Both the position numbers and the translations under genes were made by a program. A stretch of DNA of 28,500 nt, from assembly GCF_000003815.2 (NCBI RefSeq), contig NC_049979.1, positions 3,535,020 through 3,563,519 of the forward strand. The letters are read 5' to 3'. The notes beneath the pieces are model-generated. The model worked only from the letters and a program-made list of their open reading frames with translations. It was not told the DNA's origin and did not search any database. The DNA is from Branchiostoma floridae (Eukaryota; Chordata; Leptocardii; Amphioxiformes; Branchiostomatidae). This document shows, one piece after another, positions 17,781 through 26,974 of the stretch. The first letter of the stretch is position 1. The number at the start of each line of letters is the position of its first letter.

Positions 17781-18780
17781 GAGGTTTAGAGCTCACAGAC
17801 TCCTCGCCTGATCGATGTACGCGCCATGTCGGACTAGCCATAGCTATTTTCCTGCTGAGTAGCACAGGATTACCAGAGGTCTGCCCTCTCGGGCCGCTGT
17901 CTCCAGTTTGTTATGGCGCCAAATCCACCTGTCGGAACTTTGTTGATGTTCGGATCAAACTCGCTACTTGTGGCGGCAAATATTTGCGTTTTTTGCGGTA
18001 CAACGTTGCAATTCGTCGCCCCTTGTAATCTCTAAGCAGATGTTAGGCGCTGTTCATGTTGCGCCTGTTTTTGTAGCGTTCCGTACGTCTGTGTGTAGAT
18101 TAAGTCACGTTGTATTCCGTACCACCTGAGGTGCCAGCCTGCAGAATACATTTAAATGTGAAAATCGATCAGGAGTTTCTTTTCTTCAAACAAAATTAAA
18201 TATACAACAAAAAATAGTCGAAGTCTGGTATTCGCACTCGGCATGCACAAAGAACGTTCGAATTATTCCCGTGTGATAAAAGTAGAACCCCATGTGATAA
18301 CCCAAATTTTCACCCGTCTCGGAACACCCGTACCGAACGTATTCACGACCTAAGTATGAGGTAAAGTAATTTAACACAAGTTGGACCGCGAGTTCTCCCT
18401 TACGTCCATGTCACACATCGGGACCTTCCGACGATGTAGCCCTCGACCGACGAATCCCCAACCAAGGTCGGTGCTAGGATGGGAGTAGCCATAGCCTGGT
18501 GTCCATCCTATTTTACCTCTACGTTGCTCCTTCAAGAAGAATATTACTTTCCCGACTTGATTTGTCAGTATTTATAGACGAATGGCACAGTCTAGTAGGC
18601 AACCTTACCGTCCAGCACCAACCACAGATGACCTTGCACACAACCATGACCCCCTGACCTTCTCCAGAGATATGGTTGGGAGCAACTATGGCCTGAAGTA
18701 GTTCAAAAGGCCATATTAGCTTATATATGTGACAGTACATTAACTGTTGAAAGAGGTAAATATCACTTCAAAATTTCAAA

Positions 18781-18955
18781 CAGGCGCGAAAAGAGCCTGA
18801 TCCGCACATCTGCTTGAAGATGCGCCGTTCGCGTGTCGGCAAGGCGCTGACGTCACCCAGACGACGCCGGCAGCACGTGCGCACATTCCCACCCGCGTCC
18901 TGACGACCACGTCAGCTCTTCCCGGCGACACAGACATCGGATTAATTAAGCCCAT
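18781..18955. promoter_or_regulatory. GC- and CpG-rich island with a CRE, possible promoter or 5' exon
   Basis: A sharply GC-rich 175-bp block inside AT-rich DNA, with TGACGTCA at 18849-18856, a CACGTG-like GCACGTGC and many CpG. It lies 1.1 kb upstream of the receptor start codon. It may be the receptor promoter, a 5'UTR exon or a repeat; the AAGCAGATG motif (reverse, 18807-18815) inside favours a repeat contribution. Confidence 0.25.
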
Positions 18956-19885
18956 TCGTTTTGGAGTGGTCACTATTAATGTATTTGTTCATCGTATGAA
19001 CATTTATTCGGAGCCATTAAGAACGATGATTACCCCCTTCTTCTATTAGATGAGGGCAATAAAACGGAAATGAAATATAGCAGGAAATAGAAGCAATTTA
19101 TATATGCATGTCTGCCTAGGGAACGAATTTTCCTTTAACTTGTGATAGGGAATGTAAGTGTGTGGATTGTACTTCACGAATTGCAGTATTCATGAAGGAT
19201 TTGTTATCACGTACGTTTGTATGAAATATGAGCAGCAAACAACAGTATCGCAGTCTGAACCACATGTCAATAGACTCTGGTTATAAATGTGACGCTGTTG
19301 ATGAGTGGAACATACGAAAGGCAAACAGCAACGTGTTAACAGATGGTAGTCTCCCCCGGGCTGCTTGGGCAGAGGAGACAACTCAATAGAAATGAATAGT
19401 AGAATTCGGCAGAAGAAGTGTAGATGAGCCAGCCCACTGTAAGGGTAACATTTCTCATCTTGCGCGGGCATATCTTACCCCATGATGGCCAACCCCGGCC
19501 CCTAGCTAGTCATTCCCCCTATAGCCAGTACTAGTGATAGCCATGCAGCGGGGTTAGTCTTGTGGAGACTAGATCAGCTTTGGTCAATCCTCTTTACAAA
19601 ACGTGGAAGGAGAATAATGGTGAACAAACAGGACTATCTACTAACGTTTCCCTGCTGAAGTATCCTTTCGGCACGTGCACACAATTTGTATTCAATTCAC
19701 CAGCTGGTGTGTTACGCTGAAGGCCGGTTTTACCTGCTATATAGATACAGATACAGACTTCAGTTACTAGGTGAGGCAAAATGCGGAGGGGGTTAATGTG
19801 TAACTGACAAGAAACGTTTTACCAATACAACGACTGTCTATTTCCATCCAGGGCCCTCCTGAAACCAGCGGGTAGGTAATTCACG

Positions 19886-19935
19886 ATGAGCAACTTGAGC
19901 GAGGGCCTGATTTCACCATGACTGTGCAGATGTGA
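19886..19935 (+). promoter_or_regulatory. Two overlapping short upstream ORFs before the receptor start
   Basis: ATG at 19886 opens an 11-codon frame ending at TGA 19919-19921; ATG at 19918 overlaps it (ATGA) and opens a 5-codon frame ending at 19935. If transcribed in the same leader as the start codon at 20011 they could lower translation. Confidence 0.4.
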
Positions 19936-20010
19936 GGAGAAAGAACAGGACGCAAAGCGTCTCCCAGCAGCCAACACTCTCACTATTCAGATCGCACAAG
20001 AAAAGGAGCC

Positions 20011-20145
20011 ATGAACGAGACGCTGTTCTCCACCCCGCCTACAAACCAGACGTTTCTTGGCGGCAATGGTTCTGCCAGCCCGGCATCATCGCTGCCCTGC
20101 GGCGGACAGGCCCATTTGAACTTCCACCATGCCGACTGGACGCAG
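20011..20145 (+). CDS. GPCR exon 1: extracellular N-terminus
   Basis: 45 codons from ATG (context AGGAGCCATGA) to donor GTTTGT. No signal peptide is apparent, as usual for class A receptors; sequons at residues 2, 12 and 19. The start is chosen because an in-frame stop lies upstream and the sequons suit a receptor N-terminus. Confidence 0.75.
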
Positions 20146-23100
20146 GTTTGTTTTTGTGTTTAGGAATTGTAGATGGAAAGTGCTGGGCTAGATAAAAGGC
20201 TTAGGCCAATTGCATCTGTGCCCGTCAGGGATGTAGCCCCGTTTGGGCTCCGAAGCCACAAATTTGTCCCGTTGGACTGCCGGACACCGGGGTGTACCCA
20301 TTGGTGTTCCCCACGGGTATGTCACGGCGTCTATTTTTTCCTGGTCCATTTTAAGTCCAACTTAAATTCAACCCGGTGCCCGACCGCAAGGCGTCCCACG
20401 GGGTCATGTAGGGGTCATGCCCGGAATTGCAAAAGACAGCTAGTGAACTACCCGACAGGGCCACATTTTTTTCAACTGGGACCTAGGCCTAAGACAGACA
20501 CCAATCTGGTCTATGCTAGCTGTAGACCATCTACACATAATCTATATTAAATTTTATGTGAGCTATCTTCGAGTGGTATTTAGTGTATATTTGTTTCCAT
20601 TTTGGTGACACTAGCACCCCTGCCGTTGTGGTCAGTACATAATCTAGCACCTTTGTTCAAACGTCGAGAGCAATACATTGTTTTAAGAAGTCACAAAGAT
20701 ATACTCCAAAGTTCAGACAGTCACGGACGAGCGGAAAGCCATTTTTTTCTTAAATCATAGAACACACAAACGTTTGGGGCTTTCGTCTTCCTCTGCTTAA
20801 AAAAAAAGAAGTGAAAACAAATCTGTTAAGAATATATATCACTTTTTACAATAATGTTAGTCTTATCACATGCATTCCCCCATGTTTCTATCATGTACTT
20901 GTAATAAGCCTCCGGGCATCAACATTTGTTTGAACCTTTATTTATTCACCTTTATTTAACATGCTTACAAACTTTCGTTTCCATCCCCAGGTGGAGGGGG
21001 TGCGGGTGCTGTTCATGGTGGTGTACATCGTGGTGATGCTGTTGGGGATGGGCGGGAACGCTTTCGTGTGCTGGACCATCAAGCGGAACCACCTGCTGCA
21101 CAACGCCGCGCACTACTTCATCGCCAACCTCGCGGTCTCAGACCTGCTGGTGCGTCTGTTTGTTTGTTTGTTTGTTTATTTTATATCGATCTCCAAGCAC
21201 TACTTCATCGCCAACCTGGCGGTCTCAGACCTTTTGGTGTGTTTGATAGTTTGTTTTATTCCGATCCCCGCGCATACTTCATCGCCAACCTCGCGGTCTC
21301 AGACCTGCTGGTGCGTCTGTTTGTTTGTTTGTTTCTTTCTTTCTTTGTTTTTTGATATTTTTACTTCATTTGCCAACATGGCGGTGTCGAACCTACTAGT
21401 TTATTTGCTTGTTTTATTTTTTTTTTTTTACTTCATTGCTGACCTGGGGGCGGTGGACATGCTAGTTTGTTTGTTTGTCTTGAATCTCCGTCAGTGTTAC
21501 AATAAAGATTCCCACAATTCTGCCTGAATCTAGATATGTGAAGAACAAAACTTTTCCCTTTCGAATGAATTGAATGAAATCAACTTAAAAGTGAGTGGGA
21601 CAGTTCAGGGGTAAACATAAAATAATGGAAATATAATCTGGTTTTGTATGCGAGGAAATTCAAATAATGATAAGAATTTTAGTAACGTCAATGAACTGAG
21701 CATGATGTACATACAAATGAAGTGCACCGTACACGCTACAGGAAAGGGTTGCAGTCTTTACGGCAGGACTTAAAGCCATAATCCCCTTTTCACTGTGCTT
21801 GTTGAAAAAAGCTTCGGAACTTTCCTCGTACAATAAACCTGTAACTGTTAAATACTGTACATAGCGTCTACCGTCTCTGTCACGGCCAGTAGAAGAATAG
21901 TTATTGAGTAAGCTAAACTGGGATCGATATCACTTTCACTTCAACTTTTTCACTTTCATAAGATAATAACTTAACTTATTCCAGGTGTCGTCCGTGGTGG
22001 TACCGATGACGCTGGTGACGTACATCGGGGACCCCGCCCTGCTCAGCCAGCCCCTCTGCACCATCGCGAACTACTTGCAGCCCGTCTGCGTCTCGGCAAG
22101 CGTCTTAACCTTGGTGGCTATCTCCTTAGAAAGGTAAGCGCGTCTCGGCTAGCGTGCTGACCTTGCGTGCCATCTCCTTAGAACGGTGAGTGTGTCTCAG
22201 CGAGTGTCTCAACCTTAGTGGTCATCTCCTTAGAAAGCTGAGTGCGTCTTGGCGAGAGTCTTAACCTTAGTGGCTATCTCCTTAGAAAGGTAAGTGCGTC
22301 TCGGCGAGCGTCTTAATTATAAACTTAGTGGCAATCTCCTTAGAAAGGTGAGTCGTAATTCGCCCTTGCCGGACTTCTCTTTACTGAGTCTTCAATTATA
22401 CAACGTCGTCCTTTCGTCATAACATGATGTATCTTTCTTAACTTTTGTATCTCTTTACTTTGTGGCATCCTCTTCTTCTTTACAGGTTTCTTTTACTTTC
22501 ACACATATCCTCTTCCTCTCTGTTTCATTCCATATCTTTCCTTTCTTGTTTCATTCGTCGTTCCTTTCTTTCTTTCTTTGTTCTTTTCTCCCCTTCTTTA
22601 ACTCATTATCACACCACCAAATCTACATGTATGTCAAAACCATTGTTTGGTTCACATGTAAAGTAGCAGAGCTTCCGTGTAAGGACCAATTTTCGTGTGC
22701 GGTTCCTTGGTGTAGTGGTTATCACGTCTGCTTTACACGCAGAAGGTCACGAGTTCGATCCTCGTAGGAACCTTTTTTTTTTAAAGTTTTTTCTTCCAAT
22801 ATTTTTCAAAATTGGATATTATATCCCATATCCGGTGAATTTTTAAGGTCCTGCACTGCATTTTTTTTTCATTTTTCATTGTTTTTTTCTGTCGTCTCCT
22901 TCAGGTTTTACGCCATTGTCCAGCCGATCCGTAACCTGGCGAACAGCCGAATCTTCCCCGTCACCCGTGTCCGGAACACCATCATCGCCGTCTGGCTGGT
23001 GCCTGTGGTGGTCTTGTGCCCCTGGCTGGTGCCTGCAGAGGTTAGCATAACTCATCTTCTAATACTAACTATAGCCATTACCTATAGCTAACCCAACCAT

Positions 23101-26100
23101 AACTTATCACTAACCCAACCATTATATATAGTCGTCTGACTGGTACCTGTGGTGATCTTGTCCCCAGGCTAGTGCCCGCTGACGTTAGTATAAGTCCTGT
23201 TCTAACAAAAACCATAACTTGTCGCTAACCCAACCATAACCTGTTGCTAATCCAAGAATAATATATCGTTAACCCAAGCACAAGCTATCGCTAGCCCAAG
23301 CACAACCTTTCGCTAACCAAAGCACAACCAATCACTAGCCCAACCATAACCTATCACTAACCCAACCATAACCTATCCCTAACCCAACCATAACATGTAG
23401 ATAACCCAACCATAACCTTTCGGTAACCCAACTATAGCCTATCGCTAACACAACCATCATAGTTGTTCGGCTGGTGCCTCTGGTGATCTTGTGCCGACAG
23501 AGGTTAGTATAACTCATGTTCTAACACTAACCATCACCATAATTATTGCTAACCCAACCATAACCTTTCACTAACCCAACCATAACCTATCGTTAACCCA
23601 GCCATAAGCTATCGCCTACCCAACCATAACCTATTGCTAACACAAGAACAATCCATCGTTAACCCAAGCACAACCTATCGCTAACCAAAGCCCAACATTT
23701 CGCTGACCAAAGACCAACATATCGCTGACCAAAGCACAACCTTTCGTTAACCAAAGCAAAACCTATTACTAACCCAAGCATAACCTTTCGCTAACTCAAG
23801 CATAATCTATTGCTAAGTCAACAATAACATATTGCTAATCCAAACATAGACCTATCGCTAACCTAATTATCAAACCTATTGTCCAGTTCAGTTCAGTTCA
23901 TCCTTGGAGAGGTGACACCAGCGTCTCCACATGTTAACCAACTACCTATTGTTAACCAACAGTAAACCTATAACTAACCTATCATAACGAACATGAGGTT
24001 AGAGCTAAGTCCATTAAGACTAACACAGTGCATCCTGCCCACCAGGTGACAGCGGGGTGTTTCTACAGCCAGCTGGGGGAGGTGTACCGCGCCAGGTGTC
24101 TGGACGGCTTCTACCTGGTGTTCGACCCCGAGACAGCTGGGAAGGTCGCCATGGCCAATCAGATCATCACGGTAAGTACCTATCCCCCTCCAACCACCAA
24201 ATATGGGCAGGTGTGGATCCACTGAAATATACCAGTGGCCGTACCAAGTATATAGACACGTCATGTTTATCTATTTATTCATTCATTCATTTCAAAACGG
24301 GTGGATGGCTCCTACAACTTTTGAGAGTTGATTTCCAAGGGGCTTATCATACATACAATGGCCACGAAGAATGCCATAGTGACATTTAACCCCGAACCTT
24401 GAATTTCAACCCTGCAAGAACTGGTGATGCACACGCTCCCGATGCTGAAACTTGAATCTTGAATCTTAAACTTGAATCTTGCAATTTAATCTTGAATCTT
24501 GAATTTTTAACCTTGAATCTTGAATCTTGAACCTTGAATCTTGACCCTTGAATCTTGACCCTTGAATCTTGAACCTTGAATCTGGAACCTTGAATCTTGG
24601 ATCTTGACCTTTAACCTTTAACCTTGAATCTTGAATATTGGATCTTTAAACCTGAATCTTGAACCTTAAACCTTGAATCTTGCAATTGAATCTTGTATCT
24701 TGAATTTTGAACCTTGAATCTCTCCCTTGTAGCTGCTGGTGATGCACACGTTCCCGATGGTGTTCATCGCCGTGACGTGCGGCTTGGTGGTCTGGCGGCT
24801 CATGAAGCTGCAGAAGCCGGTCACGCCCCGCGGCACCGTCACCAGGAGCGAGATCAACAGGCGGAAGGTAGGAGCGGAATCCAGTAATGTTGGACTAAAT
24901 ATTGCACTTTTCAATCAAATGCTTCTAAGTTTTACATTTCATATTTACAAAGTTGTAAAGGCTGAATCCATGGTAACGTGAGTAGTTCATCAAGGCAAGA
25001 TCAGTTCCACTCAGCAATTATCCCTGTTTTGTTGCCGATTTCAACAATTTGTTTGCAACACAATGGAAAGGGCCCGGACTAGTAGAAATTACTTTTACCA
25101 GCATTGGGTCCGTTTTACCAAAGGAAAACGCCTAGTGTTTGGACTTTGGACCAAACCAGTCATCTTTCAAACTTTTCTTTAAGCTCTTTCTTTGTTGTTC
25201 CTCGAAGGAAATAATGCCGTGTATTGACATTGCAACGGGTGTAATGAATGGATTTACATGTTTGTTCTTGTTTTTCGTGCATGCTGAACTGTGATAACGT
25301 GTGATAGAGAGTGAGCAGGGAGGGGGGTGTACAAAGGCTTAGGTATTCAGCACTGCTTTTCGCAGGGCATGCAATTATTTCCTCGTCCCTCGGTCTCCCA
25401 CCTGCCCCGGTAAAAGGAATTCCACCCTCTCCAAGTTGCCCCCAACGTAACTCTCTTTAAGGAGCCATTACACTCCTAGTTCGTTCCTCCAAGGTCGCCG
25501 TTGTTGACCCTTTTTCAAAGAGACCCCGCCACCTGACTAACCCGTCGCCATTGTTCTCCCCGCTCCCCAGGTAACGCTGATGGTGATCGCCGTGGTGGTG
25601 GCCTTTGTGGTGGCCTGGACTCCCCTGCATATGGTCAGCATCACCTACCTCTTCACCCCGCAGCCCAGCGAATTCGTCCTCGCCAAGAACAACTTCTTCA
25701 CCGGGTACCTCATCCTCTACCTCCTCGGCTACCTGAACTCGCTCGTCAACCCTTTGATCTACATTCTCATGAGCGACCGCTTCAGGAAGGACTTCAAGGG
25801 ACTGGTGAAGACCGTACTGCCGTGCCTGGGCTGGTGCCGCTGCTGCGGCGGGTCGCCCGGCGGGCGCGGGAGGAGCAACACCGCGGCCAGCGTGACGGAG
25901 ATGACCGAGGCCGGCGCCGGGTGGCAGCCGCCGAACTACATGGAGCTTCGGAACGGGCGGTACGTGCCGGCCATCAGCAGGGGGGTCTTCACGCAGGCCA
26001 ACCCCATCCCTGGCGCGCTCGATACTGTGGACGCTGCCGGGGAGGGCAGACCGGGGTTAGCCAGCAACGGTGTGGACAACAACAAAAGCACCGGCGTCAC

Positions 26101-26974
26101 GCAGTGTCCCGGACACTACGTACCTCTGAGCACCAGCGAGCACGTCAGCCACATCGGCTCTTCTTCTTACGCGACGTTCGCGGAGTACAGCACCGATTCT
26201 ATGGCCAGGTGCAGGAGCGATTCGGACGAACTGGTGTCCACTGAAGCCGAGGTCTTCATTAACGAGAGAAGTGTAGACAATTCGGAAACGTCGAACGGTT
26301 TTATGACGTCGACTTGTCCGGATACCCGTGAACCCACGAGAAAACGACTTTCCTCGGGGTTTGATGAGCCGATCCCGCTCGCACCCCTACCCAAGTACCC
26401 CCTGCGTAAGTCCGGCTCTATGGCTTCCATAAGATCTCTGATCGACAGGATTGGGAAGCGGAAACCCAGTCAGAGCGTCAGCAGTAATGTTGGTCTGGGG
26501 CTGCTGCAGCTGGTCGAGACGGAGGCCGATACAGACTCTCCGGTACCGAGCTCAGACGATGAGGGACACATCCGTTACAACAGCGCGTTTTTCGACAACC
26601 CCGAGGAACTTCCGGTGGACAGCCAATGGCCGTCTACGTCACACCGTCCTCACCAGGCGAGAGACATGACAATGGCAGAGGTAGGAAACAGTCGATACCC
26701 GCCATCTGAGTCGTCAGACTCAACCCTAGGCGGGTCCCCGGACATCTACCGAAGACACGATCGCACCGAGTCGGTGCCGAGCGACGAGGGCATCGGGCTC
26801 GGGTACGACCAGAGCAGCGACGAGGACGACTGGGGGAACGACCTGTCGGACTTCGAGGAGAGGTTTGGGCAGTACGAGTTCGAGCCGAGGCTCAAACCTG
26901 CCCTGCCCAACCCAGGCTTTCTCAGATACTTTCGCACGAAATCCACGTCCCTAACAGCGTCTGTGGATGTGTAG
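20011..26974 (+). CDS. Class A (rhodopsin-like) neuropeptide-type GPCR, 7 coding exons
   Basis: Exons 20011-20145, 20991-21149, 21985-22133, 22905-23040, 24046-24171, 24733-24867 and 25571-26974 join in frame to 747 codons. Visible landmarks: N-glycosylation sequons NET, NQT and NGS at the N-terminus; GNAFV with N68 in TM1; NLAVSDLL with D96 in TM2; C123 before TM3; LVAISLERF with E147-R148 in place of DRY; W178 in TM4; C198 and C211 in extracellular loop 2; P243 in TM5; FVVAWTP (F292, W296, P298) in TM6; NPLIY 340-344 in TM7; a short amphipathic helix and a cysteine cluster (LPCLGWCRCC) suited to palmitoylation. TM3 resembles orexin, NPFF and cholecystokinin receptors, so a peptide ligand coupled through G proteins is likely, but the subfamily is not resolved. 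The tail of about 400 residues is unusually long, with serine and acidic clusters, ending SVDV. The intron inside the Arg of the ERF motif is at a position seen in several peptide receptors. Confidence 0.9.
20200..20491. mobile_element. Possible TIR element in receptor intron 1
   Basis: Bounded by CTTAGGCC and GGCCTAAG, a weak 8-bp inverted pair. The interior word CGGGACAAATTTGT (reverse strand, about 20260-20280) also occurs at 12184-12197 next to the hairpin at 12204, suggesting a shared repeat family. Confidence 0.35.
20991..21149 (+). CDS. GPCR exon 2: TM1 to start of TM2
   Basis: 53 codons, phase 0, acceptor CATCCCCAG, donor GTGCGT. It encodes VEGVRVLFMVVYIVVML, GNAFVCWTI and HYFIANLAVSDLL. 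Its 3' end and donor are copied four more times directly downstream. Confidence 0.92.
21111..21490 (+). repeat. Boundary-spanning minisatellite: 5 copies of the exon 2 3' end plus donor
   Basis: The first copy is the real exon end (TACTTC at 21114, donor GT 21150). Further copies start at 21201, 21275, 21362 and 21429, with donor-position GTs at 21237, 21311, 21399 and 21465. Copies 2 and 3 are almost identical to the exon (FIANLAVSDL); copies 4 and 5 are diverged (FANMAVSNLL, FIADLGAVDML). Each is followed by GTTT- or T-rich spacer. The frame stays open from the exon across all copies to 21527. Confidence 0.92.
21726..21962. mobile_element. Dispersed repeat, partner of 13796-14058
   Basis: Same ordered words as the copy at 13796-14058, including TAAATACTGTACATAG at 21849-21864. 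It lies directly upstream of the polypyrimidine tract of exon 3. Confidence 0.7.
21985..22133 (+). CDS. GPCR exon 3: rest of TM2 to ER of the E/DRY motif
   Basis: 49 codons plus two bases, acceptor TTCCAG, donor GTAAGC. It encodes VSSVVVPMTLVTYIGD, QPLCTIANYLQPVCVSAS and LTLVAISLE(R). C123 is the conserved TM3 disulfide cysteine. Confidence 0.93.
22088..22354 (+). repeat. Boundary-spanning minisatellite: 5 x 52-bp copies of the exon 3 3' end plus donor
   Basis: Unit starts at 22088, 22140, 22192, 22244 and 22296, a constant 52-bp period, the last stretched by a small insertion. Each holds CGTCTYGGC...CTTAGTGGC...ATCTCCTTAGAA and a donor position: GTAAGC, GTGAGT, CTGAGT (lost), GTAAGT, GTGAGT. 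The first is the real exon end. Confidence 0.95.
22701..22772 (+). tRNA. tRNA-Val (anticodon UAC)
   Basis: Acceptor stem GGTTCCT/AGGAACC (22701-22707 with 22766-22772), D-arm with A box TGGTGTAGTGG, anticodon stem TCTGC/GCAGA around loop TTTACAC, T-arm ACGAG/CTCGT around TTCGATC. No intron, CCA not encoded, followed by ten T residues (22773-22782) as a Pol III terminator. All arms pair perfectly, so it looks functional. It sits in intron 3 of the receptor gene, same strand. Confidence 0.96.
22905..23040 (+). CDS. GPCR exon 4: end of E/DRY motif to TM4
   Basis: One base completing the Arg codon plus 45 codons, acceptor CCTTCAG, donor GTTAGC. It encodes (R)FYAIVQPIRNLANSR, VRNTIIAVWLVPVVVL and PWLVPAE. 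Confidence 0.93.
22990..23545 (+). repeat. Three copies of the exon 4 3' end plus donor
   Basis: Real exon end 22990-23040 (donor GT 23041), second copy from 23134 (GT 23184), third from 23465 (GT 23503) with an internal deletion of about 13 bases. All share CTGGT(G/A)CCT(G/C)TGGTG(G/A)TCTTGT and a GTTAG(C/T)ATAA donor region followed by TTCTAA. The copies are separated by the TAACCCAACC array. Confidence 0.9.
23065..23960. repeat. Minisatellite, about 22-bp unit TAACCCAACCATAACCTATC
   Basis: Roughly 30 imperfect units, with variants (AAGCACAACC, AACCAAAGC), filling most of intron 4 and interrupted by the two exon 4 copies. It ends before the acceptor at 24045. Confidence 0.9.
24046..24171 (+). 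CDS. GPCR exon 5: extracellular loop 2
   Basis: 42 codons, phase 0, acceptor CACCAG, donor GTAAGT. It encodes VTAGCFYSQLGEVYRARC then GFYLVFDP and MANQIIT. One of the two cysteines, C198 or C211, should pair with C123. Confidence 0.9.
24395..24732. repeat. TTGAATC minisatellite with a copy of the exon 6 start at its left end
   Basis: From about 24448 to 24725 the intron consists of imperfect 7-bp TTGAATC/TTGAACC units. At 24421-24447 sits a copy of the exon 6 start: 25 of 27 bases equal 24736-24762 (CTGGTGATGCACACG...). The array therefore lies between two copies of the exon edge. Confidence 0.9.
24733..24867 (+). CDS. GPCR exon 6: TM5 and intracellular loop 3
   Basis: 45 codons, phase 0, acceptor CCTTGTAG, donor GTAGGA. 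It encodes LLVMHTFPMVFIAVTC, VVWRLMKLQKPV and RSEINRRK; P243 is the TM5 proline and the basic end of loop 3 suits G-protein coupling. Confidence 0.92.
25571..26974 (+). CDS. GPCR exon 7: TM6, TM7 and long cytoplasmic tail
   Basis: 467 codons and TAG, acceptor GCTCCCCAG. TM6 VVVAFVVAWTPLHMV, TM7 YLLGYLNSLVNPLIY, helix 8 SDRFRKDFKG, then cysteines at LPCLGWCRCC. The tail has many serines, an acidic stretch SSDEDDWGNDLSDFEE, and the C-terminus ASVDV, which fits a class II PDZ ligand (hydrophobic at 0 and -2). A single exon carries about 400 tail residues; no domain is recognised in it. Confidence 0.95.
   Translation, partial: VTLMVIAVVVAFVVAWTPLHMVSITYLFTPQPSEFVLAKNNFFTGYLILYLLGYLNSLVNPLIYILMSDRFRKDFKGLVKTVLPCLGWCRCCGGSPGGRGRSNTAASVTEMTEAGAGWQPPNYMELRNGRYVPAISRGVFTQANPIPGALDTVDAAGEGRPGLASNGVDNNKSTGVTQCPGHYVPLSTSEHVSHIGSSSYATFAEYSTDSMARCRSDSDELVSTEAEVFINERSVDNSETSNGFMTSTCPDTREPTRKRLSSGFDEPIPLAPLPKYPLRKSGSMASIRSLIDRIGKRKPSQSVSSNVGLGLLQLVETEADTDSPVPSSDDEGHIRYNSAFFDNPEELPVDSQWPSTSHRPHQARDMTMAEVGNSRYPPSESSDSTLGGSPDIYRRHDRTESVPSDEGIGLGYDQSSDEDDWGNDLSDFEERFGQYEFEPRLKPALPNPGFLRYFRTKSTSLTASVDV

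Noticed and set aside
20961-21527. A single 188-codon open frame taken as one protein
   Set aside because: It begins in intron 1 and runs through the exon 2 donor into repeated copies of the exon end; the receptor structure explains the real part (20991-21149).
23065-23960. Interstitial telomere (TAACCC words)
   Set aside because: TAACCC is never in head-to-tail 6-bp repeats; it is part of a 22-bp minisatellite unit.
23065-24725. CRISPR-like array
   Set aside because: Units are contiguous and degenerate without unique spacers, in a eukaryotic intron.
25822-26244. 140-codon overlapping frame in the receptor tail
   Set aside because: Shadow frame of the GC-rich last exon, rich in Arg/Gly without motifs.
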